Part shown: one piece after another, positions 54,283 through 64,000 of the stretch | Numbering within the stretch: the first letter of the stretch is position 1 | How the letters are laid out: each line of letters starts with the position of its first letter | From: Ascarosepion bandense | Taxonomy: Eukaryota > Mollusca > Cephalopoda > Sepiida > Sepiidae | Assembly: GCA_037127315.1 (NCBI GenBank) | Contig: JBBBDQ010001124.1 | Span: 1,897,501 to 1,961,500, forward strand | Direction of reading: 5' to 3' | DNA length: 64,000 nucleotides | Made by a program: the position numbers and the translations under genes | Notes under the pieces: generated by a model | The model's input: the letters and a program-made list of their open reading frames with translations, nothing else | Database searches by the model: none | Told to the model about the DNA's origin: nothing

Positions 54283-55650
54283 CGAAGAGCTGACTTGAGG
54301 CAACAGAGATTTGGTGCTACAGAAGAATGCTGAGAATACTATGGACTGACCATGTAAGCAGCAAGAATATTTGAATTACTTTAAAACATTCTAGTTGTTC
54401 GCATGCCCAGCCCATGGTATTCTAAGCATAGGAACAAAAATGACAATTCTACTTAAAAAGAGACAGTGGAAAACTCTGGTACGCTTAATGAGAAAAGACG
54501 AATTGGAGAATTTAACACTTACAGGCAGCCTTTGAGATTTGAAAAAGAAATCACTGGACCGGCGGTCGAGAGCGAGGGAAAATTTATTCGCCTCAAAATC
54601 ATTTCACTCGACCGACTCCATTTTCTTAAAAGTCGTCTTACGTAAACATAGCGTGAATCGCTGACGGAAAACAAAAAATGAAATTTTAATTAAAATTTCG
54701 AACGTGTTAGAAAGGATTTTAAAATTTTTCAAAATAATAACAACAACAGTTGATCTTTCCTCTTAATAACAGCATAAACATTTTGATGATAAAACTTTGT
54801 TTTTATTAAGTTTGATCCCTTTTAACATCATGATATGCTGGGATTTTTTTTTGTTTTTTTTTTTGTTTTTTGTTTTGTTTGGCAATTGAGTGGAGGTACC
54901 TAAATTCGTAGTTTCTTTCTTCTGTTTGACCACAACCTCCATCTCATAGATGATAAAAAAATAACAAATCTGATTTTCTCAATGGTTTTCTATAAAAAAA
55001 AAATATTTACTTTTATAATTTGATTTTCTGTTCGTGGTTGAAAGAATTATGCATATTTTTTTTTCTTTCTTTCAAATGTTCGTTATTACTTTTCGTAAGC
55101 GGGGAGGAAATATAGGATAATATTTTTCAAAATGATTTTCTAAAAATCTGTGAGCGTCTTTAATCTGGGCGACAGAAACATTTTGGCTCCACTCTAGAAG
55201 CGTTAATTAAACGAATGTTTACACTAACCGGGAAGATAAAAGCCAAGAGTTCAATAATGTCATTGTAGGTCATCCTAAGTAACTTGTGAATCTTCAATGG
55301 CATACTTTGGGGTTTTAAAAGGAATCAGATTTCCTCTTTCTATATTTGAAGGAACACGTTTTATTGTGATATTTTTAATCGACTGCGAGCGAGTAAAGCA
55401 ATAAAATTTAATCGCCCAATTAAGTTTTTAATCGACTGAGTCGATCGGGCGAGTGAAATCTCAAAGGCTGCTTGCAGGGCATATTGAACTTAACAAGGAA
55501 ACGTCGAGTAACCTACCGAACAGGTTCGCGTAAATGGATAGGAACTAGGGTGGGGAATATGGTAAGGTGCCAAACGTTGTTTCGAACGGAAAAGGATGGG
55601 AAATTATCGCTCACTTCCTGAATGAATACTGAACGTAATAGAAAAAACAT
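54283..55650 (+). pseudogene. LINE E copy split by a hAT-like element
   Basis: Sense pieces 54283-54525 (LEATEIW-like, RRMLRI, LMRKDELENLTLTG) and 55479-55650 (decayed GQIE...KGWEIIAHF) flank a 945-bp insertion. The LINE reading frame block is broken exactly at the duplicated CTTACAGG. Confidence 0.7.
54526..55470. mobile_element. hAT-like non-autonomous element, 945 bp
   Basis: Perfect 15-bp terminal inverted repeat CAGCCTTTGAGATTT. The 8-bp target duplication is CTTACAGG (54518-54525) and CTTGCAGG (55471-55478), one mismatch. Subterminal TCGACTGAGTCGATCGGGCG-like palindromes. No transposase. CAG-starting ends with 8-bp duplications are the hAT habit. Confidence 0.8.
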
Positions 55651-56520
55651 TCTATCTTCTCCTGTGATGTGGGAATTGTGATTATATTGATAGTAGAATC
55701 AGAAGGGAAACTGAAAGTATTATGAGACACGGTAGTCAATGAAAGTAGATAGACAGGCTTAACCATTAATGATCTATCTCTAAATAATTAATTAGAAAAT
55801 TCTGTCTGTCTGTCCGTGTGTCTGAAACCCCTCTAGTTCGAGCCACGCTTGCTCGTACCATTTTGGAATCAGGATGATTTCGGAATTGAAAATCTGTCTA
55901 TTATCTGGTTCTTGAACATCCAGCATTGGGATTTGGGTCCGGATGAAGAGAAGCAGTTAAGAATTGAAATTTTAAAATAACTGAAAAATTAAAAAATAGT
56001 GATTTTAAGTTTTAAATTTACATTGAGTTTAAAGTAAGACAAAAACTGTAAATTTAAACATTTTTGTTTTAAATTCATTTTAAAATATCCCCCAAACTTT
56101 ATATATTAAGGAAATCAATACGAAGAAATCATTGTTAAAGTGAGAGGTTACATGACATGAGCTTTTGAAGTTCTGCAGTGTTTGTGATATGAAGAGCTCA
56201 ATTTTCGGCCTAAATCGGCCCTTTAGCTGAAAATGAACCCATAGCGCGAATCAGAGTTAAAGTGAGGTTTTGAAGTTCCATGGATTGAATTAAGAAATTC
56301 AAAGTTATTTCTTCAAAATTGCTTTTTTCTAAGCTGAACCAGAGGTGCCTTTAGTTTTGAGCCGGGGGTGCAATTAGCTCTCCGCAATAACTAGTTTTAA
56401 AGTCAGCATAGGGTGCGGATTTTAAGCTGATAATACCATGCAATGTATGGTGGGGAGCAAATCAAACAGAATAAGATATGAATTACGCATATGAACGCGA
56501 ATCTTAAAGCAGTTTCAAAA
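55651..56520. other. Unassigned; Helitron-like phrase at 55800
   Basis: TCTGTCTGTCTGTCCGTGTG near 55801 resembles Helitron 5' sequence, but I find no matching 3' end. Otherwise AT-rich and featureless. Confidence 0.4.
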
Positions 56521-56522
56521 TT

Positions 56523-56700
56523 CTGTTTTCTGGTTTGGTTTGGTTTATTTTAAGGCATATCAACCTCAATGGGTTATTTAATGCCGACAAATTTTTGAGG
56601 ATAGATTCGTATGAAAATAATACATGTATTCTTTGTAACATATCGATCCTCGTCATACATTCAGCCTTGTGCCACACCTAAGCAGCGCTTAGAAAATCAG
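56523..56700 (-). mobile_element. SINE B tail and SINE C tail remnants
   Basis: GGTTTGGTTTGGTTT then CAACCTCAATGGGTTATTTA (antisense SINE B end), followed at 56665-56700 by CTAAGCAGCGCTTAGAAAATC, the SINE C tail on the plus strand. Confidence 0.6.
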
Positions 56701-56975
56701 CAAACTCTCTCACAGAGAGAGATAGAAAGAGAGCAAAGAGAGAGAGGGGGGAGTGTGTGTGTGTGCGCGCGCGTGATATCCATGAATTTGCATTTCCCTG
56801 GTTTCAGTTTAGACTGTTTTTAAACTGACACTTTCTCCATCCCATATATTGCCACCATTTTGCCTTAAATTCGTATTTTCTTGATATCGCACGAAAAACT
56901 TGGTATTTTTCAGCATAATTTAATAATGTAATATTTTCATTTTTCAAAATTGTTTTGTTTATAGCTTACTAAACT

Positions 56976-57084
56976 TTGACTGACGCCAATTCGGTCGGGT
57001 TTCAATCCTGGGTAAAAAGCAATCGGCTGTCTAACCGTACTGATGAGCTGTGATACAGCGAAACAGATCTGTCTGCGGATGACT
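56976..57084 (+). mobile_element. SINE G, 5'-truncated
   Basis: Starts inside the tRNA-like head (GACTGACGCCAATTCGG), keeps the B-box region GGTTTCAATCC, linker, ribozyme, and ends GATGACTGTATATATA. Confidence 0.9.
57035..57078 (+). ncRNA. Hammerhead ribozyme of SINE G, fully intact
   Basis: Stem I CCGTA (57035-57039) pairs with TGCGG (57074-57078): five pairs, one G-U. Core CTGATGAG 57040-57047. Stem II GCTGT/ACAGC with a GAT loop. Core CGAAAC 57059-57064. Stem III ACAG/CTGT closes on two bases. Cleavage is predicted after GTC at 57073. Every invariant nucleotide is present. The very short stem III is typical of retroelement-borne type I motifs, which may act as dimers. Activity is untested. 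Confidence 0.9.
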
Positions 57085-57114
57085 GTATATATATATAAAG
57101 TTTAGTAAACTATA

Positions 57115-57320
57115 ATGTGTGTGTGTGTGTATGTGTGTGTGTGTGTGTTGTACCTAGTTGCTGCGTCCACGGTAGCTGGGTAATATTTGAACTTTGAACG
57201 GAACGTCCGCCCTCGTGTTTCCCACTTTTAAAACTAACCTTGTGTCACAACTCACTCTAGTAGGAGAGTGGGTAAACATTCTTTACACACACACACACAC
57301 ACACACGCATATATAATAGC
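57115..57320. repeat. (GT)n and (CA)n tracts with unassigned middle
   Basis: GT run at about 57117-57149 and CA run at about 57285-57306. Confidence 0.8.
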
Positions 57321-57386
57321 ACCTAATTAGCCAGACGAACTTACCTAGATTTGTCCTAAACGGATCATCAGCTTTCCCTATACCTG
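57321..57386 (-). repeat. Single arm of the 41.6-kb foldback family, hammerhead-like
   Basis: The minus strand reads CTGATGATCC, GTTTA, GGA, CAAAT, CTAGGTA. This follows CUGANGA - 3-bp stem II - (C)AAA, with the G of GAAA changed. Sequence similarity to the 70-bp block at 41597 is clear. Confidence 0.6.
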
Positions 57387-57421
57387 TATGTATATACACT
57401 GTATGTATATATTCCCTGTAA

Positions 57422-57474
<53 letters not shown>

Positions 57475-57479
57475 TCAGT

Positions 57480-58139
57480 TTTAACTGACGGTATGAGAAT
57501 CAGTGTATACTAGGGCTAGACATTTGTACCAATTTACAATAGAACACCCACGAGAAACGAATGTTTTCTTCTGTTCAACTAACTCGCCGTCTTATGTCAT
57601 CGCGAGAGAAATTTCCCTACGGGGTATTTTTTTCTTTATTTTTTTCCTCCCTTTTAATTTATTCTTTTTTCTTTTCTGTTTTTTCCTTTTCTTTTTGCAA
57701 CAACACCTTCCCAACTGCGACCGGGGTTAGACATGAAAGGGTGTTAGACGGAGCAAGAGTGTGTGTGTGTGTGTAGGGGGGGGTGAGACACAAGTAAAGA
57801 GTCATGAATGTGTGTATCAATCAGTCGCAACTGATTACATTCCTGAACTGCTTGAATAGCGCATTACTTAAATTAGGACGATGTAAAATTGTTTTCGTTT
57901 CCTTGAATTAACTTATTAAGCAAAATTGTTTAATGTTTTGGGAGCAGGGACGAATATGGCTATATTCATGTGAAAGGAATCATGGGTAAAAAAGTAAATA
58001 ACTTTGTTATAAATAACTGTTATGGTGATGTTATTATGTGTATTTTTTTAAACAATTGCTAGAGAAGGCTCCTTTTTGTTTCTTAAATAGTGTTTTTAGC
58101 ACTGAGACTAATGAATTTAAATTTTTGTCCTGTCTAAAA
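57480..58139. other. Unassigned; TA/GA microsatellite at 57420-57475
   Basis: No gene. Pyrimidine-rich stretch at 57630-57700. Confidence 0.5.
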
Positions 58140-58596
58140 AAAGTACCTGTACAATACATGTAATCGATCCTCACTAGTCATCTCGACTTCAGTCACTTTC
58201 TCACCGGTGTGACATTGCTTCCTTCCGTCGTTTGTAAAAATATTTTCATGGCAACTGCTATGTGGAGCCTTTTTCACTGGTGTCCCGACCATATAAATTT
58301 TCTTTTTTTATCAGAATCCCTTGTTCCCTGTTTAGGATGTGGTTTCCGGCTTTCTCTTTCCCAATTTTTTTACTCTTTTTCTTTTTATTTTCAATTGGAG
58401 TAGATAGACTAAACTATCGCCCGGTTCACACTCCACCCTCGTCTATTGAACAGGTGAAGAGGCTCATTCCTTGTTTCCTGTTTAGGATATGGTTTCCGGC
58501 TTTCTCTTTCCCAATCTTTTCACTCTTACGTAGCCCCCTGCGCATCAGTGGCGTTACCGCCTTGCTCGGGGTGATATGATTAAAAAAAAAAAAAAA
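58140..58596 (+). pseudogene. LINE D fragment with about 1.5 VNTR units
   Basis: Decayed C-terminal coding (SLFHWCPDHINF) leads into a partial and one full GTAGATAGACTAAAC unit, then the terminal block and a 16-A tail. This shows the array's ancestral low-copy state. Confidence 0.8.
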
Positions 58597-58639
58597 AATT
58601 AAATATTGCTTTCATATCTGGTCTGGTGTTCATCTAGAG

Positions 58640-59145
58640 ATTCTTGACAAAATCCAAAAAACTATCTGCAATGTAATCTCGACTTCAGTTACTTTCTCGC
58701 CGATGTGTTGTTGTTTCCTTCCGTCATTTGTAAAAATATTTTCATGGCAACTGCTCTAACGAACTTTTTCCCCCTGATGGCCTGATTACAATTAATTTAA
58801 GCGGGCCACTAAATTGGTGTCTAGATTCCACCCTTTTACTTTTCCAATAGTAAAAAAAAAAAAAAAAAAAGCGATCTCACTTCTACTCTAATAGTTTATT
58901 TTCTCGAATTTCTCACTCGTGGAAATCCCTTTTGTTTTATTCACTTCCCTGATAACTACAATCGTCAAAACTTTAAATGCAAAGCCAATCACCATCATCT
59001 GTCTTAAACTCTTCATGAATCCCATTCGTCTTTTGTCCTTTCCTCAGTCCTCCCTATTCTCAGTTTTCTCTTTCACTTTTATTCCCTGTAACCACCTGTG
59101 TACGAGTGACATTCCCGCTTTATCTGTGGTAAAATGATTTTTTAA
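58640..59145 (+). pseudogene. LINE D C-terminal fragment
   Basis: LEILDKIQKTICNVI then, with frameshifts, IFMATALTNF and LITTIVKTLNAKPITII. The 3' end CCCTGTAACCACCTGTGTACG ... is diverged. Confidence 0.75.
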
Positions 59146-59149
59146 AAAT

Positions 59150-59912
59150 CATTCGAAGCTTAACCAATTGGCTCTGATCTGAGCACACACACGCATGCCA
59201 GTGTACGTGTGTGCTTGATGTGTGTGGGAATGCGCGCGTACTGTTGTCTCGCTATTCGTAGCTGCCAATTAGTAATTAATCGAACTTTACTGACAAGTGA
59301 TTTATCTCTTAAGATAGTACCCTCCTGTTGCAATAGGATGGCTTCAGTGATGATTATATAGTCTGATATCTAGGGAAATTGTGTAATTTGGTGTCATTCA
59401 TAAAGTATGTAGCGGAGTATGGGTTGGTGGGTGATTCGACCTCATTTTCGTGACAGGGCGTTACGGCATTTTTTTTTCCTTTTGCGTGCTGGGGCTAGAC
59501 TTAATACTGTTACGCAAGCCGTTTTAAAAAATGTAAAATTTGTATCTTTTTTTTTTTCTTTTTTTTTTTTTGTTAAAACTTTGTAGGATCAACGTCGAGA
59601 TTAGCGAAGATCTTATTGCCGTGCCAAATGTGTGGCAAGTAACAGGTAGTGTGGATATCGAGGAGACAATTTAGAGCGACGAGTCAGAAGAAGATTTTAA
59701 GAAGAATTGGAAAAATTACTAGTTTCACGAGATTTTAGCATTATGTTTTTATTATTTGTATTTCCGAATGGCTCACTCTTATGACAGGTTTGATTTGGAT
59801 GCGCAAAATCGGATTTTTTAAGGAAGCGCAAAATGTCTGAATCCTTAAAGTATGTAATACAGGGAGAGGAGCATCCTGTAAAATCGTTTTGCAAAACAAT
59901 GTAGTGAGTATC
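59150..59912. other. Unassigned spacer
   Basis: T-rich runs at 59548-59570. No coding or repeat family recognised. Confidence 0.5.
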
Positions 59913-60206
59913 TGTTGTGGAGTAGTTTTCGCACGGAAAGTTATAATCGTGCTATGTCGGTTGCTAATCGACTTAACGCACCCAAAATGTTAGGAACTTG
60001 GTAATCTTCCACTGTAAACTGGCTCCTTAGAATTCGGCTAACTGCCGACTAATATCAACTGCCTAGTACTTCTACTGAACTCTAATAAAACTCTAAAGAA
60101 CTCCTAAGAACTTCACAAGAACTTCTCGAGTTAACTTCCTGTTAACTCTTATTAATATATGAGGGAGAGCCCATTATCTGAGAAATAGGTGCGTTTCACT
60201 ATAACA
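59913..60206 (-). mobile_element. Solo LTR (family L1), 294 bp
   Basis: Antisense copy of the element at 1459, TGTTATAG to ACAACA, with GATA on both sides (one base offset at its 5' end). No 55-bp expansion. Confidence 0.85.
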
Positions 60207-60904
60207 ATATCCAATGACAATTATGGAACGTAACAAGCAGATGCAGTTGAGTGGATTAAATTTACAGATTTTACCGTTGAAAATTTATTAAAGGACTCTT
60301 TTCTAGATGCCTCATGTGACGTATAAGGTGGATACGCGCTTGAAAAAGAAAATAAACTCATGTTTTTCATTTATTTTTATTTATTTTGAGGTGAGGAGCA
60401 AATAGTTCTCAACTCTAATTTTATTTTGTTACATCAAGGCAATTAAAATGAAAAATGAAGTTGAATTGCATTAATGTTCTTAGAAAAGGTATGAATCTAT
60501 CTACATCCCAGGTATTATAATTCTTCCTAAAACCAGATCCTCTTTTGATTCATGTTATACGAATTTCCATTACTAGCCAGATGTGAACTAAACACTTCGT
60601 CAACTGCGCATAGGCTCCGCATATAGCTTCCGTTTCACTTACACACTTAAAGAAAAATATAACGCAGAATTTTCACTAATAGTACCTACGCCCGCCTAAA
60701 GAAATAAAATAAAAATTGAAGCCAACCTGAGCCTAAAAACCTCCGTCGTTTCTTTTCTGTTCTGCCACCATACGCTCAATATAACACTGGTCTTTGTTTT
60801 ATTGCCAGATCTTGACAAAAGTTTATATAACAATGTCATTAGCGAAGTAAAATACTGGGTGTGTGAGCATTTCTCCAAATCACTTTTCCATGACTGCCTT
60901 ACTG
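60207..60904. other. Unassigned spacer
   Basis: No recognised feature. Confidence 0.5.
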
Positions 60905-61425
60905 CCTTCTTCTATGTGCCCTGTCCCTTCAGGACGTAGGTGATCATGGCTTTCCACATCTCCCTGTCTCTGGTGGCTCTTAGCACGCCTTCTCCTGTTA
61001 CACCATGCAACCCTTGTTCCATCATCCACCTGATTAGGTCCGTCAAATATGTTATCCGTTGCTTTCCCCTGTCTCTTTTTCCCTCTATTTGGCCTGTTAG
61101 TATCAGGTTCTCTAAGCTCTCCTTCCTCATTGCATGTCCCAGGAATTTCAGCTGTCTCTTCCTGATGCTCATTTTCATCATTTCTAAGATCTCATCATTG
61201 ATAACATGCTCGATCCATGATCTTCACAGCATCCTTCTGTAGAACCACATTTCAGTTGCTTCAAGTTTTTCCTTCATCTTTGATGATATTGTCCAGTATT
61301 CACTGCCATATTGAAGGACAGACAGCACGTAGCAATCCAATACTCTCTTCTTTGTTTTTAGCGAAATTTTCCTGTTTCTTAATACTCTCCTCAGCTCCTG
61401 GAATGCATCCTTGTGCTTTTGGATC
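60905..61425 (-). pseudogene. LINE E C-terminal fragment
   Basis: Open antisense stretch of about 89 residues with IRKRQLKFLGHAMRKESLEN, GKRDRGKQRITYL and MWKAMITYVLKGQG; broken upstream. Confidence 0.85.
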
Positions 61426-61448
61426 TTATGAATATAAATGTATAGAAA

Positions 61449-61530
61449 CAGCTGTGGTCACAAAGTGAGGGGTCAGTTTATATATTGATTGTGATATGGA
61501 ACTGATCCCCCACTTTATATCCAGTAAGCT
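61449..61530. mobile_element. Small hairpin element (same as the one inside composite SINE A)
   Basis: AAAGTGAGGGGTCAGTTT and AACTGATCCCCCACTTT are inverted arms. Here it lies between two LINE E pieces without SINE sequence, so it is also mobile on its own. Confidence 0.75.
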
Positions 61531-61900
61531 ATTGTAGAACCACATTTCTGCTGCTTCAAGTTTTTCCTTCATCTTCGAAGATATTGTCCAACATTCACTG
61601 CCATATTGAAGAACCGACATCACATAGCATTCCAGTACTCTCTTCTTTGTTTCTAGCGAAATTGTCCTGTTTCTTAATACTTTACTCAACTTCTGGAATG
61701 TTTCCTTCGCCCTGCCAACTCGCCTTTGGATCTCTGTGTCGCACTTTCCGTCTTCTGTTAGAACACTTCCCAGGTATTTAAATTTTTGTACTTGCTTGAT
61801 TCTAGGATCTCCGACCTGTATTTGGCATTTTGGGCTACCCTCTTTACTTTTTACCATGCATTCGGTTTTCTTGCAGTTTATTTGTAGTCCTTTCTGTAGG
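61531..61900 (-). pseudogene. LINE E fragment, upstream part
   Basis: The open antisense stretch reads QVQKFKYLGSVLTEDGKCDT, EIQRRVGRAKETFQKLSKVL, RVLECYVMSVLQYGSECWTI and KLEAAEMWFY. It overlaps the neighbouring copy in content, so it is a second insertion and not the missing 5' end. Confidence 0.85.
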
Positions 61901-62117
61901 AGGTCTTTAAAAAAAAATAAGCTACTGCACCCATTGTTAGCCAGTCATAATCATCACCATCATCACTATTCAACTAAATCTTATGTCCTACTTACAGTGA
62001 GGAAAGTACTCTCTATCAATAATTTAAGGGATGAACATTCTCACAAAGATCAGTTCATGGATTCCAATATGCCACTACTACCCACAGAAATAAATATATT
62101 TCAGTCAAATAGATAAT

Positions 62118-62335
62118 ATGCTTGTAGCGCAGCGGTTATCGGCGCGGAAATTGGGATCGGTGTCTTAAGTTTAAATTCTGGCTGAGATAGTTGCGCTCAC
62201 TTTCGCGCAAATATAATTGGGAAATTTATGACTCCATCTCTTCTCCTCTTCCCGAGTTATGGGTCAAATTATAGAGCAGACAGTGTTTTCTAGTCTTGAT
62301 TGGTAACCAATCTGAAGTTAAAACTTGAGACAGTT
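62118..62335 (+). mobile_element. Divergent SINE A-related copy
   Basis: GTAGCGCAGCGGTTATCGG head and colinear GGGTCAAATTATAGAGCAG and TTGGTAACCAATCTGAAG segments, about 65-70 percent alike by eye. Older subfamily. Confidence 0.65.
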
Positions 62336-62600
62336 TCAATTCGGAGGCCGCGGTGGCCAAAACTGGGCACCACCTTTTGACCGGAGGGGAGGTGGGGTGA
62401 TATTTAATTACCAGGACAGAAAGATGCTGTGATCTGCGAAAGTGAATCGAGCATCTGACAATTAGGACGGTCAAGGACTGAACTTAGATTTATGAAACAG
62501 AAAATTTAGAACGAAGAACATGTTAGACATTAAAGGTGTATTCTAAGCAAAGGAGGAATGTGACAGTGTTTCTTTGATTTCAAAACATTTGTGTTTAATG
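62336..62600. other. Unassigned spacer
   Basis: Nothing recognised. Confidence 0.4.
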
Positions 62601-62606
62601 ACTAGG

Positions 62607-62776
62607 TTCCAGTTCAGTTGATGCAATAAGTTCCAGTTCGGTTGATGCAAAAAGTTCCAGTTCGGTTGATGCAAAAGGTTCCAGTTCGGTTGATGCAAAA
62701 AAGTTCCAGTTCGGTTGATGCAAAAAGTTCCAGTTCGGTTGATGCAAAAAGTTCCAGTTCGGTTGATGCAAAAAAT
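62607..62776. repeat. 23-25-bp minisatellite, seven units
   Basis: TTCCAGTTCGGTTGATGCAA repeats seven times with A-run length differences. Frames through it are repeat artefacts. Confidence 0.95.
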
Positions 62777-62800
62777 GCACTGTTTTTAAAGTTTACTAAA

Positions 62801-63095
62801 TGTTATGGTGAAACATACCTATTCCTCAGATAATGGACTCTCCCTCCTATATTAATAAGAGTTAACAGGAAGTTAACTCGAAAAGTTCTTTGGAAGTTCT
62901 TAGAAGTTCTAGAGAGTTCTATTGGAGTTCAGTAGAACTACTAGGCAGTTGATATTCGTCGGCAGTTAGCCGAATACTAAGGAGTCAGCTTACAGTGGAA
63001 GATTACCAAGTTCCTAACATTTTGGGTACGTTAAATCTATTAGCAACCGACAAAAGCACGATTATAACCTTCAGTGCGAAAACAACTCAACAACA
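62801..63095 (+). mobile_element. Solo LTR (family L1), 295 bp
   Basis: TGTTATGG to CAACA with TAAA on each side (one base offset at the 3' end). About 90 percent like the copies at 1459 and 59913. Confidence 0.85.
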
Positions 63096-63269
63096 TTAAA
63101 CTTATTTTTTTAGGTTAAAATAAGCCCAAATAGAAATTTACCAATGCAGCCAATTTTCCTTTTACACGATACTTGATTTTGATATCTCCAATTTGTAGTT
63201 TGAATCTTAGATTATTCCTTTTTCTGAAATCACAAATTCTATCTTCTTACAGTTATGTATGCCACAAAT

Positions 63270-63530
63270 ATGTCAGTTAAGTGCCATACGTGATACACTC
63301 TTTGAGCGATCATGTCTCAAAAGAGACATGACTAACTCGACAGAAGATTATCCCGCAGTAGGTTGCCATTACCTTTTGCGGTAGACTGGTTGCCAGCCAA
63401 GGTTATAAAACCCAATCTGCCCTGTTATTTAACTCATAACTGGAAGGAAGAGACGGATTAATACCTTTCCCAAGGGTATTTGTGCGTAAGTGAATGCAAG
63501 GAATTCAACTGCAATTCGAACTCGTTCCAA
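63270..63530 (-). mobile_element. SINE A, antisense, head truncated
   Basis: GTCAGTTAAGTGCCATACG to GCAATTCGAACTCG; the A box is missing. Confidence 0.85.
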
Positions 63531-63553
63531 GCCGAAAAATACTATCTCTATCA

Positions 63554-63690
63554 GGCACCTCGGTGTAGTGTAATGGTTAACAAGCTTGTCTCGCTAGAAC
63601 CAGTTACAACTGAGTTCGATCCTCACTGGGTGTCGCATAGTTTCGGCCTATCAAATTTATAGGCGTTAGAAAGCGATGGCCGATGGTCGA
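63554..63690 (+). mobile_element. SINE C copy
   Basis: GTAGTGTAATGGTTAACAAGC (A box) and GAGTTCGATCCTC (B box) with a short tail ending near GGCGTTAGAAAGCGATGG. Confidence 0.75.
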
Positions 63691-64000
63691 TTGTTTTGAA
63701 GACTTAGACATGGCTGTGAACCTACCACTTTGTTCACTTAAAATTTGTGGAGTGTATCAAATCGTTTAAAAGGTGTTAGGAATCTTTCTTGAATATGTGT
63801 ATACTGGTTTGTGTAGCTCTGACCTGTCAAGACGATTGGGTCTCACCATTGGCACGTCCCAATGTTGAGCTCCGAGATGGCAGTGGACATTAATATATAA
63901 ATTATGAATAATTAAAACTTATGAATTATGAATAATCAAAACAAAAACCGTGAAAGATATCTTTCAGACTCTGATTCTGAAAAAGAAATGAATAATTAAA
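63691..64000. other. Unassigned window end
   Basis: The phrase AATTATGAATAAT is repeated a few times at 63900-63945. No gene. Confidence 0.5.

Larger units (their letters stand above)
56961..57113. repeat. 17-bp inverted repeat flanking SINE G
   Basis: ATAGCTTACTAAACTTT (56961-56977) and its complement with one mismatch (57097-57113) bracket the truncated SINE and its TA tail. Confidence 0.8.

Noticed and set aside
56700..56780. GA/GT-rich stretch as a promoter
   Set aside because: Simple-sequence repeat only, with no gene downstream.

Overview
This is a gene-poor, AT-rich piece of an animal nuclear genome. I found no host protein-coding gene, no intact tRNA or rRNA gene, and nothing bacterial or operonic. 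Almost everything recognisable is transposon-derived: tRNA-headed SINEs, 5'-truncated non-LTR retrotransposons (LINEs), one Penelope-like reverse transcriptase remnant, solo LTRs, Helitron-like elements, foldback and hAT-like non-autonomous DNA elements, minisatellites and very many (TA)n tracts. The SINE density and SINE types suggest a cephalopod mollusc (octopus-like). That is recognition from memory and is untested.

Layout. 1-2.2 kb: GATA arrays, a tRNA-Leu-like SINE head and a solo LTR with an internal 55-bp expansion. 2.2-9 kb: Helitron-like and SINE/LINE debris, ending in an antisense LINE (family D) with recognisable RT motifs. 9.7-13.7 kb: a 4-kb block bounded by a 20-bp inverted repeat, with duplicated halves and a composite SINE inside. 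13.8-20.6 kb: satellites, hairpins, hammerhead-ribozyme motifs, a Penelope-like RT fragment and the longest uninterrupted coding stretch (a LINE C-terminus with a CCHH finger). 21-24 kb: minisatellites and a tandem duplication carrying tRNA-like heads. 24-33 kb: Helitron-like copies, composite SINEs, an LTR with a triplicated 3' half, and nested LINE D. 33-46 kb: nested SINE/MITE/LINE insertions, a LINE endonuclease region split by a Helitron, and large foldbacks. 46-50 kb: LINE E, LINE D and a 16-unit VNTR. 50-64 kb: more SINE/LINE copies, a 5S rRNA fragment, a 945-bp hAT-like insertion and two more solo LTRs.

The most interesting signal is a short tRNA-headed element of about 138 bp whose 3' end reads as a type I-like hammerhead ribozyme directly before a (TA)n tail. 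Seven copies or fragments lie here. One keeps every core nucleotide and all three helices. A separate hammerhead with a different stem II lies antisense at 17.4 kb, and several large foldbacks carry degraded hammerhead-like cores. A second notable pattern is a SINE-hairpin-SINE composite present three times in the same internal order; one copy has a perfect 13-bp target duplication around the whole unit, so the composite itself was mobilised. Several insertions can be ordered in time because one element splits another.
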